Shown here in pieces: positions 1-8,481 of a stretch of 56,804 nt of DNA. Source of the DNA: Caldifarciminota bacterium (GTDB lineage: Bacteria > Hydrothermota > Hydrothermia > B15-G9); assembly GCA_015489175.1 (NCBI GenBank), contig WGAI01000006.1, forward strand, positions 1 to 56,804, in the 5' to 3' direction. The stretch's first letter is position 1; every line of letters starts with the position of its first letter. The notes beneath the pieces were generated by a model that searched no databases, was not told the origin of the DNA, and saw nothing but the letters and a program-made list of their open reading frames with translations. Made by a program: the position numbers and the translations under genes.

Positions 1-1
1 C

Positions 2-139
2 AAACTCGCTTCCGGCAAATTTTCCGCTGGTTCTCATACCGTCACCCTCAACGCAAGCAAGCTCGCCAACGGCGTTTACTTCGTTCACATGAGATCTATC
101 GACTTCAACACGGTCAAGAAGGTGATCGTGCTCAGGTGA
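2..139 (+). CDS. C-terminal end of a secreted protein with T9SS-like sorting tail (partial)
   Basis: An open frame runs from base 2 to a TGA at 137-139. It encodes 45 residues of a beta-rich C-terminal tail with the pattern G-x-H-x-V-x-L, a short linker, LANGVYFV, then a basic stretch ending KKVIVLR. That order (glycine-histidine strand, GVYFV strand, final K-V-I-V strand) is typical of type A T9SS sorting domains in Bacteroidetes-related phyla. The body of the protein lies outside the window, so its function cannot be given. A strong terminator follows within 30 bases, making this the last gene of its transcript. A T9SS substrate is inferred from the tail only. Confidence 0.6.
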   Translation, partial: KLASGKFSAGSHTVTLNASKLANGVYFVHMRSIDFNTVKKVIVLR

Positions 140-165
140 CAGCTTGCTAAGGCCTGAGAAACCTC

Positions 166-194
166 AGAGGGGGCGAAAGCCCCCCTCTTTTTTT
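166..194 (+). terminator. Rho-independent terminator
   Basis: An AGAGGGGG/CCCCCTCT stem closes a short CGAAAGC loop and is followed directly by seven T residues. It lies just after the partial gene that ends at 139 and in front of the promoter of the acyl-CoA synthetase gene. Confidence 0.85.
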
Positions 195-254
195 ATTCGA
201 CAAAATGTGCCGCCGATATGGATTACATTCACAGAACCACTGTATGACGCATGC

Positions 255-284
255 TTGTTCCGTGGATTGTGCTGACAGTAAAAT
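255..284 (+). promoter_or_regulatory. Putative sigma-70 promoter of acyl-CoA synthetase gene
   Basis: TTGTTC at 255-260 and TAAAAT at 279-284 are separated by 18 bases. The -10 box ends 26 bases before the ATG at 311, leaving room for a short leader that carries the AAGGAG ribosome binding site. The match is moderate and untested. Confidence 0.4.
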
Positions 285-310
285 AGTTCCGCAAATCAAG
301 GAGAACAGAA

Positions 311-2017
311 ATGGAGTTTCCAGTTGTCAGAAATTTCAAGCCGTTGAGGGTTATTCCTGAGATCTTGAGGGAATCCGCCGAGCGGCACAGCGAGCTTGTC
401 GCACTTCAAATGCAGCAGAAGGATCGCACATGGCTTAAGCTCACCTATGGCGAGCTGGTCGATAAAGTGGCACGGATAGCCTCTTTCTACGCATCACTCG
501 GTCTCAAAGAGGGCGATCGCATCTCCGTCATAGGTCACAATTCCCCACATTGGGGCATGGCACAACTCGCTTTGATGTGGCTCGGCGGGATTGCTGTCCC
601 GCTTGATCCACGCCTCACCATCCACGAGCTCAAAAGGATTATCCAGCACGCGGGTGTTTCGGCAGTAGTGGCTGACGAAGGTTATATCGACGATATCCTT
701 GAGATATCTGAAGATGTGCCGTCGCTAAAGCATGTAATTGGCATGATGGCGAGCAGTTCGGACGACATTCCATCTATCGAAGAAGCATCCGGAAATTTCC
801 AGCCCATCGAATATCCTCAGATCCAGATAGACAACCTCGCCATGATTTTATACACATCAGGCACCACCGGCGTTGCAAAGGGAGTGATGCTGTCTCACAG
901 GAATTTTGCCGCTCAGGTAAGCAGCATGTTTGCGGCCTTCGATTACGGGCCGGGCGACATCTTCTTCTCCGTCCTACCGTTACACCATGTATTCGAGTTT
1001 ACAACCGGGTTCCTCGCCCCGCTCGATGCAGGTTCGACCATCGTCTATGCCCGCTCGCTCAAATCGAGGGTGTTGAAGGAGGATCTGCTTGCCGTCCGTC
1101 CCACCGTCATGCTGGTCGTTCCCCTGCTCATGGAGAAGATAGTCGAAGGCATCCACAAAGAGGTCAGCCGTTCCAGCGGGGTTAAGAGATTTGCATTCAA
1201 CGGGCTTAGAAGCATATCGAAAGTCGGCGGCAGGAAAGCGGCGAGGCTGTTTTTCAAATCCGTTCGCGCGAGGATAGGCATGGACAGGCTGAAATACCTC
1301 ATCTCAGGTGGAGCCGCCATGCCGCGATGGGTGTCTCAAGAGCTTGAGATCATGGGTTTTCCAATACTTCAGGGTTATGGGCTCACTGAGGCCGCTCCGG
1401 TGGTTTCGGTAAACCCTCCAAACCGCCCTAAAAACGAGTCCGTTGGCCTCCCTCTGCCCGGCGTCAAGGTCAAGATCGTCAACCAGAACATCGAGGGCAT
1501 CGGCGAGATCGCAGTTCGAGGGGACAATGTCATGGTGGGATATTACAAAAATCCTTCGGCCACTGAGAAGACAATCGTCGACGGCTGGCTCATGACCGGT
1601 GACCTCGGCAGGATGGACATCGATGGCTACATCTATGTCGTTGGCCGCAAAAAGGCTGTCATAGTTACAAAAGGTGGCAAAAACATATATCCTGAGGAGA
1701 TCGAGGAGGTTATCGGAGAGTCGCCGTTCGTTGCAGAAGTCGTCGTGTTGCTCGGAAGAAACCCTGTCAACGGAAAGGAGGAGCTTCAGGCGATCGTTTA
1801 TCCGAATTTCGACTACATCGAAAGCTATGCGAAAGGCAAAAATATCGATGTGTTTTCCGACGAAGATATCCAGAAACTGGTCGAAACGGATGTCATGAAG
1901 AGAACCCAGGTTCTGGCAGATTACAAGAGGCCGAAGCGCGTGGTGATCCGGTATGAGGAATTCCCTAAGACCACAACACGGAAGATCAAACGCTATATGG
2001 TAGAGCAGGCGGGCTAA
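311..2017 (+). CDS. Long-chain acyl-CoA synthetase (AMP-forming, FadD type)
   Basis: This 568-residue protein of the ANL adenylating superfamily should activate long-chain fatty acids with ATP and CoA through an acyl-AMP intermediate. The P-loop-like motif YTSGTTG is near residue 181, GYGLTEAAPVV (A5 region) near 356, the TGDL motif in the last third, and the C-terminal lysine region at KTTTRKIKRY. Length fits FadD-type enzymes. The ATG has AAGGAG eight bases upstream. A closely colinear paralogue lies at 51186-52916. The stop overlaps that of the convergent barrel gene by four bases, and no terminator is visible between them. Substrate chain length cannot be read from sequence. Confidence 0.88.
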   Translation: MEFPVVRNFKPLRVIPEILRESAERHSELVALQMQQKDRTWLKLTYGELVDKVARIASFYASLGLKEGDRISVIGHNSPHWGMAQLALMWLGGIAVPLDPRLTIHELKRIIQHAGVSAVVADEGYIDDILEISEDVPSLKHVIGMMASSSDDIPSIEEASGNFQPIEYPQIQIDNLAMILYTSGTTGVAKGVMLSHRNFAAQVSSMFAAFDYGPGDIFFSVLPLHHVFEFTTGFLAPLDAGSTIVYARSLKSRVLKEDLLAVRPTVMLVVPLLMEKIVEGIHKEVSRSSGVKRFAFNGLRSISKVGGRKAARLFFKSVRARIGMDRLKYLISGGAAMPRWVSQELEIMGFPILQGYGLTEAAPVVSVNPPNRPKNESVGLPLPGVKVKIVNQNIEGIGEIAVRGDNVMVGYYKNPSATEKTIVDGWLMTGDLGRMDIDGYIYVVGRKKAVIVTKGGKNIYPEEIEEVIGESPFVAEVVVLLGRNPVNGKEELQAIVYPNFDYIESYAKGKNIDVFSDEDIQKLVETDVMKRTQVLADYKRPKRVVIRYEEFPKTTTRKIKRYMVEQAG

Positions 2018-3714
2018 AACATCTGCCCGATGCCGAAATACAGGCGCCCGTGTTCGCCGGGCTTTCTGTCTGTAAGCTTTATGCCCCAGTCAAGTCGGAA
2101 CGGTGCGATAGGCGAGTAGTAAACCGCCGCGGCTCCGACGCACATCTTCAAACTCTTGAGCGTTGCCTGAGATGGCGTTTCCCACAGGTTACCGATGTCG
2201 GTGAAAAGTATCAGGCCGAAATCGTGGAGGATGCGAAACCTCAGCTCGATGTTGGTGTTGAACAGGAACCTGCCTGAATGGAACGGTCTTTGCGGGTCGA
2301 TGGGCCCAATGGAACGCTCATCGTAGCCCCTCATGCTTCCGTATCCACCCATCGTGTAGCGCTCTACAACCGGAAGCTCCTCTGTCCTGCCGAACGGCCA
2401 CTCATACCACAAGCGTGTCCTCAAAGCAAAAACGAAATTCAGCCCTCTTGGTATGTAGCGGTAATACTCAAATTGAACCTTTCGGTAGTCGTAGATGCCT
2501 CTCAAAAATCCACCTGCCTGAATGAGGTTCAGGTAAACGAAAGTGCCTGTCGTCGGGTTCAAAATGTTGTCTCTTGTGTCCCAGAATGGCATCAGGTTTA
2601 TTGAGTTGACCACACCGACATCGCGATCCGGCGTTATGATGTATTTTTCCCAGTTCAACGACCCGTTAAACTTCAAAAATTTCGTGAAAACATACCGCAT
2701 CTCCATTGACGCACCGATCTTTTTGGTGATCTCATCAGAGTCGAAGTAGTAGTAGCCATTGCCATGTCCTTCCATCCGCATACCGAGAAAATACGGCTCC
2801 GTGTAGTTTATGGTAACCTCCCTATGAGTTATGTCGGTGAAATTCAACCGCATCTCCCACGACAGGTTGAGCCTTTGGTTGTTTCCAAACAGGTTGTTGT
2901 GTGCGATCTGAGATCGAATCTGGAATGCAAGTGGGGTGTAGTAACCAAATCCGAAGTTGAACCGCCTTTTGGGCTGTTCCTGAACTGTAATGACGAGTGT
3001 AGCCAGCATGGTGTCGTTTTTAACGGTCTCTTTGATGATCTCATGCCCAACATAGGAGAACAGCCATGTGCTGTAAATTTTTCGCTTGACATTCATTATT
3101 TCGGTTACGGAGTAACGAGAGCATTTGGGAATATCTATCTCCCTGAGCACTATCTCTTTGCGAACAGTTTTTAACCCCTTGACCTGAAAATTGCACAGTA
3201 GCACGAGCGGGCCGGGGTCGATTTTAATTTTCAGCAGAAAAGTGTCGTCCGAAATGGTTTTGATCGAGTGTGATACATCTGCAAACGGGTAGCCGTGATC
3301 CGCAAAGTAGTTCAGCAGTCGGGATTCGGCCTCTCCGATTCTTGTCCCATCGTAGTAAGACGGAACACGAAATTGGAGGAATTTCAGAGTTAATGCCTTA
3401 TCGGACGCCCCGACTATGTCAACACCGCCTACGACTGCCCTTTTGCCCTCATGGATGTAGTATGTGATAATGGCCTTGTTGTGCTTTTTGACAATTCGGG
3501 TGGAGTCCACCCTGAAGTGGAAAAACCCCTTTTCCGCATAGAAACTGCTGAGTCTCAGTTCCCCACCTTTGACAAGCAATTCTCTGTATTGGAGCCCTTT
3601 TTTCAACCCGCTGGCGCGCAATAGGGTTCTCGACGAAAAGTGTCGATTACCCACAAATTTCACATTCCCGATCACAAGCTGGGAAAGCACCGCCAAGAAC
3701 AAAAATCCGTGCAT
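2014..3714 (-). CDS. Omp85-family outer-membrane assembly protein (TamA/BamA-like)
   Basis: The 566-residue protein has a hydrophobic signal-like N-terminus (1-16), about three POTRA-type repeats (roughly 17-90, 93-168 and 172-250) and a beta-barrel from about 255 to the end. The motif GSMRGYDERSIGP corresponds to the conserved RGF/RGY element of the Omp85 barrel lid loop, and the chain ends in phenylalanine, as outer-membrane barrels often do. Three POTRAs and this length resemble TamA more than the usual five-POTRA BamA, so a role in inserting or translocating outer-membrane proteins is likely but the partner is unknown. No Shine-Dalgarno sequence is visible before the ATG at 3714. Confidence 0.85.
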   Translation of the reverse strand: MHGFLFLAVLSQLVIGNVKFVGNRHFSSRTLLRASGLKKGLQYRELLVKGGELRLSSFYAEKGFFHFRVDSTRIVKKHNKAIITYYIHEGKRAVVGGVDIVGASDKALTLKFLQFRVPSYYDGTRIGEAESRLLNYFADHGYPFADVSHSIKTISDDTFLLKIKIDPGPLVLLCNFQVKGLKTVRKEIVLREIDIPKCSRYSVTEIMNVKRKIYSTWLFSYVGHEIIKETVKNDTMLATLVITVQEQPKRRFNFGFGYYTPLAFQIRSQIAHNNLFGNNQRLNLSWEMRLNFTDITHREVTINYTEPYFLGMRMEGHGNGYYYFDSDEITKKIGASMEMRYVFTKFLKFNGSLNWEKYIITPDRDVGVVNSINLMPFWDTRDNILNPTTGTFVYLNLIQAGGFLRGIYDYRKVQFEYYRYIPRGLNFVFALRTRLWYEWPFGRTEELPVVERYTMGGYGSMRGYDERSIGPIDPQRPFHSGRFLFNTNIELRFRILHDFGLILFTDIGNLWETPSQATLKSLKMCVGAAAVYYSPIAPFRLDWGIKLTDRKPGEHGRLYFGIGQMF

Positions 3715-3779
3715 GATACGGGAAATTATATTGTTTTTCGGGGCAGGAAGTTGTTTTAATCTCGATAATGTGATGGGAA

Positions 3780-3832
3780 AGGAAAAGCCGCCTCTACCGA
3801 AATAAGTTGAATTTAGGGAGGCGGCTTTTCCT
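3780..3832 (-). terminator. Bidirectional-type terminator ending the phosphate operon
   Basis: A perfect 15-bp inverted repeat (3780-3794 and 3818-3832) places GCCGCCTC/GAGGCGGC inside flanking A-rich and T-rich arms, the classic layout of an intrinsic terminator that works both ways. It begins three bases after the stop of the last gene in the 3836-13993 operon. Confidence 0.8.
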
Positions 3833-3835
3833 GTA

Positions 3836-4423
3836 TCAGTAGGTGAGTCCTTCCAGCCTTTTGAGCGCCTTTATGTAGTTGACGATCTCGTATTTTTCAA
3901 GCCCCAGATCTTTAACAACTTTCACTACAAGGTCAGGATCAGCGTGCTCGACCGCCACAGTCCGTATGTGCTTGCCGTTCGCCTCGACTTCTGCTATCTC
4001 CACGATGGCCTCATCGATCAGATACCCGTGCCTCTCCTTCTTAACATTCACAAGAACAAGATTTTCGTTGGGCTTCACGAGCTCCTCAATGAACTGCTCG
4101 AATGTGTATTCATCCCTCTTGAAATCAGGGAAAGGAAGGTTCCACGCCTTGTAAACTATCGCGAGGCCGTTTATCGGGATGGGAAACCCTTCTTTCAGGA
4201 TAGGCGTCCACTGTTCGAGGCCGAAATCGTTGACCCTCAGCAGTGTTTTGATGTCCATGAGCTCGTCCCTGATCTTGGTGTTGTCGTTGCTGCTCCTTGA
4301 CAGGATGTAAAATTCCTCGCTGGTCCTGATCCTTGGCTCACCATGTTCCCTGATCTTCTTCTCGGCGTCGCCAAACTGATCACCAAATGTCCTCCATTCC
4401 CATCTTGGTATGATTTTCTCCAT
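3836..4423 (-). CDS. CYTH-like domain protein (cytoplasmic)
   Basis: A 195-residue protein without signal peptide. It opens with an acidic-basic strand (RWEWRTF) in the position of the ExExK motif of CYTH / triphosphate tunnel enzymes. It then has alternating strands rich in R, K and E (IKTLLRV, LVNVKKERHGYLID, AIVEIAEVEANG) and a helical end, the usual CYTH order. The canonical ExExK is not exact, so enzymatic activity on triphosphate or polyphosphate is only a possibility. It is the last gene of the operon. The upstream gene ends three bases before this ATG and contains the AGGAGGA ribosome binding site in its final codons. CYTH assignment is by pattern and needs a profile search. Confidence 0.5.
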   Translation of the reverse strand: MEKIIPRWEWRTFGDQFGDAEKKIREHGEPRIRTSEEFYILSRSSNDNTKIRDELMDIKTLLRVNDFGLEQWTPILKEGFPIPINGLAIVYKAWNLPFPDFKRDEYTFEQFIEELVKPNENLVLVNVKKERHGYLIDEAIVEIAEVEANGKHIRTVAVEHADPDLVVKVVKDLGLEKYEIVNYIKALKRLEGLTY

Positions 4424-4426
4424 GAC

Positions 4427-5218
4427 TCATCCTCCTGACTGAATTTTTACGATTTTAAACCTATAAAGTTCCGAAGTCGGCATGTTATTGTCAGTCACAA
4501 TGAAAATCGTGTCTCCCTTGACCGCGATCCCCTCTGCATCCTGAAAATTGAGAGGGGCCTCAATCCCTGTGGGGACGAGATTTTCGTCGAAAGTCACAAT
4601 CATGCCGGACTGATCGCTAACCGCCCACAATTTGAAAGGCAGGCTATCCTCAGCGACGGCCAGTCCCGACATGTCTCCAACTATCGAAATGTTATTCTGA
4701 CCCAAAATGTTACCATCAAACCCCAATTTGAACAACACGATTGGGTTCTTCTCGTTGACGGTGTAGATGATGCTGTCCTGAAAGTCCACCGCGACGCCCT
4801 CAAGCCCGCTGTTTTCGCTCCCGGTGAAATCGACATGTATCTGCCTGAGCATCCTGCCTAAGAAATCGTATTCGACGATGTTCCTCGCACCTTCTTCCAC
4901 CACCCAGAAACTGTTGCCATCAGGCGATATGCAAATCCCTTCGAGGTCCATATCTTCGTTACCAAGGCAAATTGAGTCCAGAACCATGCCGTCGGTGGTC
5001 ATTCGATACACCATATCCCTGTCTCCGTCCGACACGGTAAGGAGCGTGTTGGTCGTTGAATCGTATGTCAAACCGGAGGCCTCCGGTACCTCTATCCGAT
5101 AGCTATCTATGGGTTCTATTTGGAGGCTGGCGTTTTCTGACGGGTTGTATTCTGGCGTACAGTTGACGGTGTAGAGCAGTCCGAAAGCGGCGGCTGTGAT
5201 AAGGAGCTGTTTTTTCAT
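4427..5218 (-). CDS. SdiA-regulated-type beta-propeller lipoprotein
   Basis: The 263-residue protein has a signal peptide ending at a cysteine near residue 20, though the lipobox (TVNC) is imperfect. The rest repeats a propeller-blade pattern: LLTVSDGDRDMVYR, DLEGICISPDG, GLEGVAVDF, MSGLAV and AEGIAVKGDTIFIV. The recurring D/G-L-E-G-I-A motif is typical of the SdiA-regulated (SdiA-reg) family, which shares its fold with phytase-like propellers. Substrate is unknown. Its position inside a phosphate operon makes organic-phosphate binding or cleavage attractive, but this is inference. A GC-rich hairpin lies between it and the upstream lipoprotein gene. Confidence 0.65.
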   Translation of the reverse strand: MKKQLLITAAAFGLLYTVNCTPEYNPSENASLQIEPIDSYRIEVPEASGLTYDSTTNTLLTVSDGDRDMVYRMTTDGMVLDSICLGNEDMDLEGICISPDGNSFWVVEEGARNIVEYDFLGRMLRQIHVDFTGSENSGLEGVAVDFQDSIIYTVNEKNPIVLFKLGFDGNILGQNNISIVGDMSGLAVAEDSLPFKLWAVSDQSGMIVTFDENLVPTGIEAPLNFQDAEGIAVKGDTIFIVTDNNMPTSELYRFKIVKIQSGG

Positions 5219-5233
5219 TGGCCGAATCCTGAG

Positions 5234-5258
5234 CGGGCGGCGCCTTCGGCGCCGCCCG
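5234..5258 (-). other. Intercistronic GC-rich hairpin
   Basis: A perfect 11-bp inverted repeat (CGGGCGGCGCC, three-base loop) sits in the 50-bp gap between the lamin-tail and propeller lipoprotein genes. No T-run follows on either strand, so it is more likely an mRNA-stabilising or processing element than a terminator. It may tune downstream expression. Confidence 0.7.
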
Positions 5259-5268
5259 AAACGGTTCC

Positions 5269-5802
5269 TTACTCCTGATTGGGCTGACCCGGGGTTGGGT
5301 GAGTCATGGTTATCCAGTTGTCGGATCCATCAGGATAGCGGCCGTAAGAGACATCGGTCTGCTGCTCGCCGTAGGTTATGGAATCGACGACGGTGGTGTC
5401 AGGGGCGAAGAGCCCAACCTGCTCGCCGCCAGCTGAGAGTTTAAAGTTCGTATGAGGTGCCTGACCGAGCGTGTCGTTATCGTCCGCCCAGATCAGCAAG
5501 AAACCATGTGCGGGAACTGTCACGCCCTCGGGAACCTGCCACTTTGTGGGCTCGCCGAGGTCGTCAGTGAGGTAGTAGCCGGAGATGTCGATGGCGCTAT
5601 CACCATCGTTGTAGAGCTCGATCCAGTCAGCAAAATCGTTGAAGTCAGGATCAGCGATCGTGGTGTCGTTGGACGCCATGAACTCGTTGATGTAGATGTG
5701 TCCCTCCTGAGCTGGTGGCGGCGGGCCCTCCTCTTTCTGGCATGCTGTCATGGCCACTATACCTACGATGAGAAGCACTGCTAACACGCTTAGCTTTTTC
5801 AT
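5269..5802 (-). CDS. Lamin tail domain (LTD) lipoprotein
   Basis: A 177-residue protein with a clear lipoprotein signal (lipobox MTAC, Cys21). The mature part shows the bacterial LTD pattern: INEFMASN near the start, then DWIELYNDGDSAIDISGYYLTDD, W-x-VPEGVTVPAHGFLLIWAD and FKLSAGGEQVGLF, ending near the canonical SYGRYPDGSDNW. LTD folds are immunoglobulin-like and usually adhesive or accessory modules of secreted hydrolases, here standing alone. AGGAGGAGG precedes the ATG. It sits 24 bases after the phosphate-type porin gene and is probably exposed in the periplasm or on the outer membrane. Exact role unknown. Confidence 0.8.
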   Translation of the reverse strand: MKKLSVLAVLLIVGIVAMTACQKEEGPPPPAQEGHIYINEFMASNDTTIADPDFNDFADWIELYNDGDSAIDISGYYLTDDLGEPTKWQVPEGVTVPAHGFLLIWADDNDTLGQAPHTNFKLSAGGEQVGLFAPDTTVVDSITYGEQQTDVSYGRYPDGSDNWITMTHPTPGQPNQE

Positions 5803-5826
5803 GGCTTACCTCCTCCTTTTTGTTTT

Positions 5827-6936
5827 TTAGCCAATCATTAACTGTGCGATAATTCTAAGCTCATCCGGCTTCCATGGCTCACTCTCGCCAGGATAAGGAA
5901 GCCGTTTGAAATAGTTCGCCATTATCTTGAAATCGTGGCCGAACGGATGATAGTTTAGACCAAAGGTTATGGTCCTTTCCACAGCGTTTGAGAACTTGCC
6001 AAGTGAATGTGTCTGTGGATCAAACTGATCATACTGAATTACAGGCTCAAGTTTCAGGGAAGGGATGTAGTAGCTTGCTGTCACAAGGAAGCCGCCGGCA
6101 TAGAAGTAAGAAGTGTCCAACTGAATGCGGAATATGGATGTGAATGGCTGAAGTTTTGCATAGTTGGTCTCAAATTTGAAGTAAAAACCACGATACTTGA
6201 ATGTAAAGTCCGCGCCGAACAGCACTTTTCTGCCTCTGATCGTGCGTGGGTAATCCTCTTCAGTTGGGCCTGCATCATCAGAATAGGTTGCATTGACGCC
6301 GACAAGGAACCTCGGGCTGGGTGTCATCTCGATGTCGCCCTCTGTCTTGGGGATCTTTCCGAGAGGAGCGGCCTCTGCTCTGACGGCAAACAGCGGTTTT
6401 CCCAATTTATCGTCGTTCTTCGTGTTATCTCCGTTGCCTGAGAAAACGCCGGTATAGAGCACATACTTCCTGTCGGATGTCCTTAGTCTGAGCATAACGC
6501 CCCTGTCGCGGCCGGGGACGAACTCGTCGGCAACAGCCGGGCGCGTCGTGAGGACGAGTTTTGATGTAGATGTCATCCTCGTGCGGCTGAAAGGCACTTT
6601 GAACTGGCCTGCTCTCAGCGTGAATGTCGATGTCGGTTTGTATTCCAGATAGAGGTCTTTTGCTATCTCGCCATCGTCGTAACCCCTCGCTTCGATCTGA
6701 AGCTCATACTCGAACACATCGAACATCTCGCCTTCCAGTTTTATCCTCGCCTGATGCACATAAAACCTGTTTTTCTTGTGGTTATCGGCATCTGACGGAT
6801 AGAACCTGTAAGCAAAGGCCGATCTGATGCGACCTGATATCTGGAGTTCACCGTCCGGATACTCCAGAATGAACTGCGCCTTCAAAATGGAAGGCACCAA
6901 CATCAACACAGCTAACACTAGTGCAATTCTTCTCAT
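5827..6936 (-). CDS. Phosphate-selective porin O/P family outer-membrane protein
   Basis: The 369-residue barrel protein has a cleavable signal peptide (about 1-20). Its N-terminal half shows the Porin_O_P pattern: ISGRIRSAFAYRF, RIKLEGEMFDVFEYELQIEARG, DLYLEYKPTSTFTLRAGQFKVPFSR, then a V-P-G-R-D-R-G-V element before the next strands. OprO and OprP take up polyphosphate/pyrophosphate and phosphate through the outer membrane. The gene lies 14 bases downstream of the Pit permease with an AAGGAGG site, which strongly supports phosphate or phosphoanion uptake. Anion selectivity depends on pore arginines and lysines that cannot be placed without a model. Confidence 0.8.
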   Translation of the reverse strand: MRRIALVLAVLMLVPSILKAQFILEYPDGELQISGRIRSAFAYRFYPSDADNHKKNRFYVHQARIKLEGEMFDVFEYELQIEARGYDDGEIAKDLYLEYKPTSTFTLRAGQFKVPFSRTRMTSTSKLVLTTRPAVADEFVPGRDRGVMLRLRTSDRKYVLYTGVFSGNGDNTKNDDKLGKPLFAVRAEAAPLGKIPKTEGDIEMTPSPRFLVGVNATYSDDAGPTEEDYPRTIRGRKVLFGADFTFKYRGFYFKFETNYAKLQPFTSIFRIQLDTSYFYAGGFLVTASYYIPSLKLEPVIQYDQFDPQTHSLGKFSNAVERTITFGLNYHPFGHDFKIMANYFKRLPYPGESEPWKPDELRIIAQLMIG

Positions 6937-6950
6937 GATAGACCCTCCTT

Positions 6951-8480
6951 TTATTTGCCAACATTTGAAGGCTCAACACCTTCTTTTTCAAGCTGCCTTA
7001 TTCTCGACAGCTTAAAGACAAAGAACAACCTCTCGTATTTTGCCTTAAGATCCTTGTTGTAAAGGCGATTTTCCCGCGTTTTGGGCTTATAACGCCATTC
7101 CGGCGACATCTTCGAAAGGGTATCGACAAGCTCCCATCGATATTCAAATATGCTGCCATGCAGTGCCTTAACCGCTGCTATCTGAGCAGGCGTGAACCAG
7201 TTTGGATCGAGCGATTTCTGTGCGATCGTCGAATCGATCAGGAGACTATCGACCTCAGAATAACTAATAACTTTGTCAACATCTTTGCCCGAAAGCTTTG
7301 TATCATGCTCCAAAGCCGATCTAAATTTCCATGCGTTGTAGTAGATTTTGCCCTCAAATTTCAGGATGGATGTGTCTTTGAGGCCGAGTTCCTGCAGTTT
7401 AGCGACTACTTTGTGCGAGATTTTGTGCGGTATGGGCTCGTAAACCTGTTGCTGGAACACATTCTGCATGAAGAAGAGCGTGAAGAAGCTAATGACAGCC
7501 GCCGTAACAGGTGTGATTATCCAGCCCCAGAAGATTCTCGACAGCACTCTGAAATTTATGGCTTTTCCGCCGCCGCGAGCGAACGCAATGCCAACGACGC
7601 CGCCGACAACGGCCTGAGAACTTGACACTGGCACAAGCGGTATGGTTGGCAGGCCCAGCCGTATGAGCAATCTCTCAAGGCTCTGCGATGCGAAGATGAA
7701 CAGCACCAGCGATTCCGCAAGCACCACGATGAGAGCCGCCACAGGCGAGAGTTTGAAGATGTCGCTGCCGACCGTTTTCATCACGCGGTAGGAGTATGTG
7801 TAGATGCCCGTTGCGATTGCAAGTCCGCCGATGAAGAACAACACCTGAGTCGCTGTGAGCCTGAATACACCCATGAAATTGATGTCGGTGAATGGGTTGG
7901 ATGCCACAAATACACCCATCACATTTGCTATGTTATTGGCACCAAGACTGTAAGCACCAAATGCGCCAATGAGAATCAGGCCAAGCCTCGTGTAGAGGTC
8001 GATGCGGAGCAGGTGAATTTTGGCTCCTTTGAGATAGACCTTTACGAGTTTGAAAAGAAGATATGAGAACAGGCCCGCGAGGATGGGGTTTAGCACCCAT
8101 GTCGTGACTATCTTCCTCAGTGCATTGGTGTCCACAAGCGTGCCAGCGAAGAAGTCCCATCCGACTATCGCGCCCACGATTGCCTGAGTTGTCGATACCG
8201 GCAGACCCAATTTTGTCATCCACGCAACTGTTATAGCGGCGGCGAGTGCTACTGTGAAAGAGCCTCCGAGTGCGTTTACTGAACCCAATTTTCCGAGCGT
8301 GTGTGCTGCCCCAGCACCGCTTATCGTCGCCCCGATTATCACAAACACGGACGCCACCAGAGCCGCCACCTTGAACTTGACCATCTTCGTCGCAACGGCA
8401 GTGCCGAACACATTGGCTGCGTCATTGGCTCCCAGCGACCATCCCAGAAATAGACCGCTTATCAGATAGAACCAAAACAT
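6951..8480 (-). CDS. pit: Inorganic phosphate transporter, Pit (PHO4) family
   Basis: A 509-residue polytopic membrane protein with two inverted PHO4 signatures: GANDAANVFGTAV near residue 18 and GANNIANVMGVFV near 182. The repeat motifs PVSTTQAIVGAIVG and PVSSSQAVVGGVVG follow in each half. Pit proteins import phosphate as a metal-phosphate complex with protons or sodium. After the last membrane span a soluble tail of about 150 residues is attached, which ordinary PitA lacks. The ATG is one base after the stop of the DUF47 gene, indicating translational coupling, the usual pit arrangement. Confidence 0.92.
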   Translation of the reverse strand: MFWFYLISGLFLGWSLGANDAANVFGTAVATKMVKFKVAALVASVFVIIGATISGAGAAHTLGKLGSVNALGGSFTVALAAAITVAWMTKLGLPVSTTQAIVGAIVGWDFFAGTLVDTNALRKIVTTWVLNPILAGLFSYLLFKLVKVYLKGAKIHLLRIDLYTRLGLILIGAFGAYSLGANNIANVMGVFVASNPFTDINFMGVFRLTATQVLFFIGGLAIATGIYTYSYRVMKTVGSDIFKLSPVAALIVVLAESLVLFIFASQSLERLLIRLGLPTIPLVPVSSSQAVVGGVVGIAFARGGGKAINFRVLSRIFWGWIITPVTAAVISFFTLFFMQNVFQQQVYEPIPHKISHKVVAKLQELGLKDTSILKFEGKIYYNAWKFRSALEHDTKLSGKDVDKVISYSEVDSLLIDSTIAQKSLDPNWFTPAQIAAVKALHGSIFEYRWELVDTLSKMSPEWRYKPKTRENRLYNKDLKAKYERLFFVFKLSRIRQLEKEGVEPSNVGK

Positions 8481-8481
8481 A

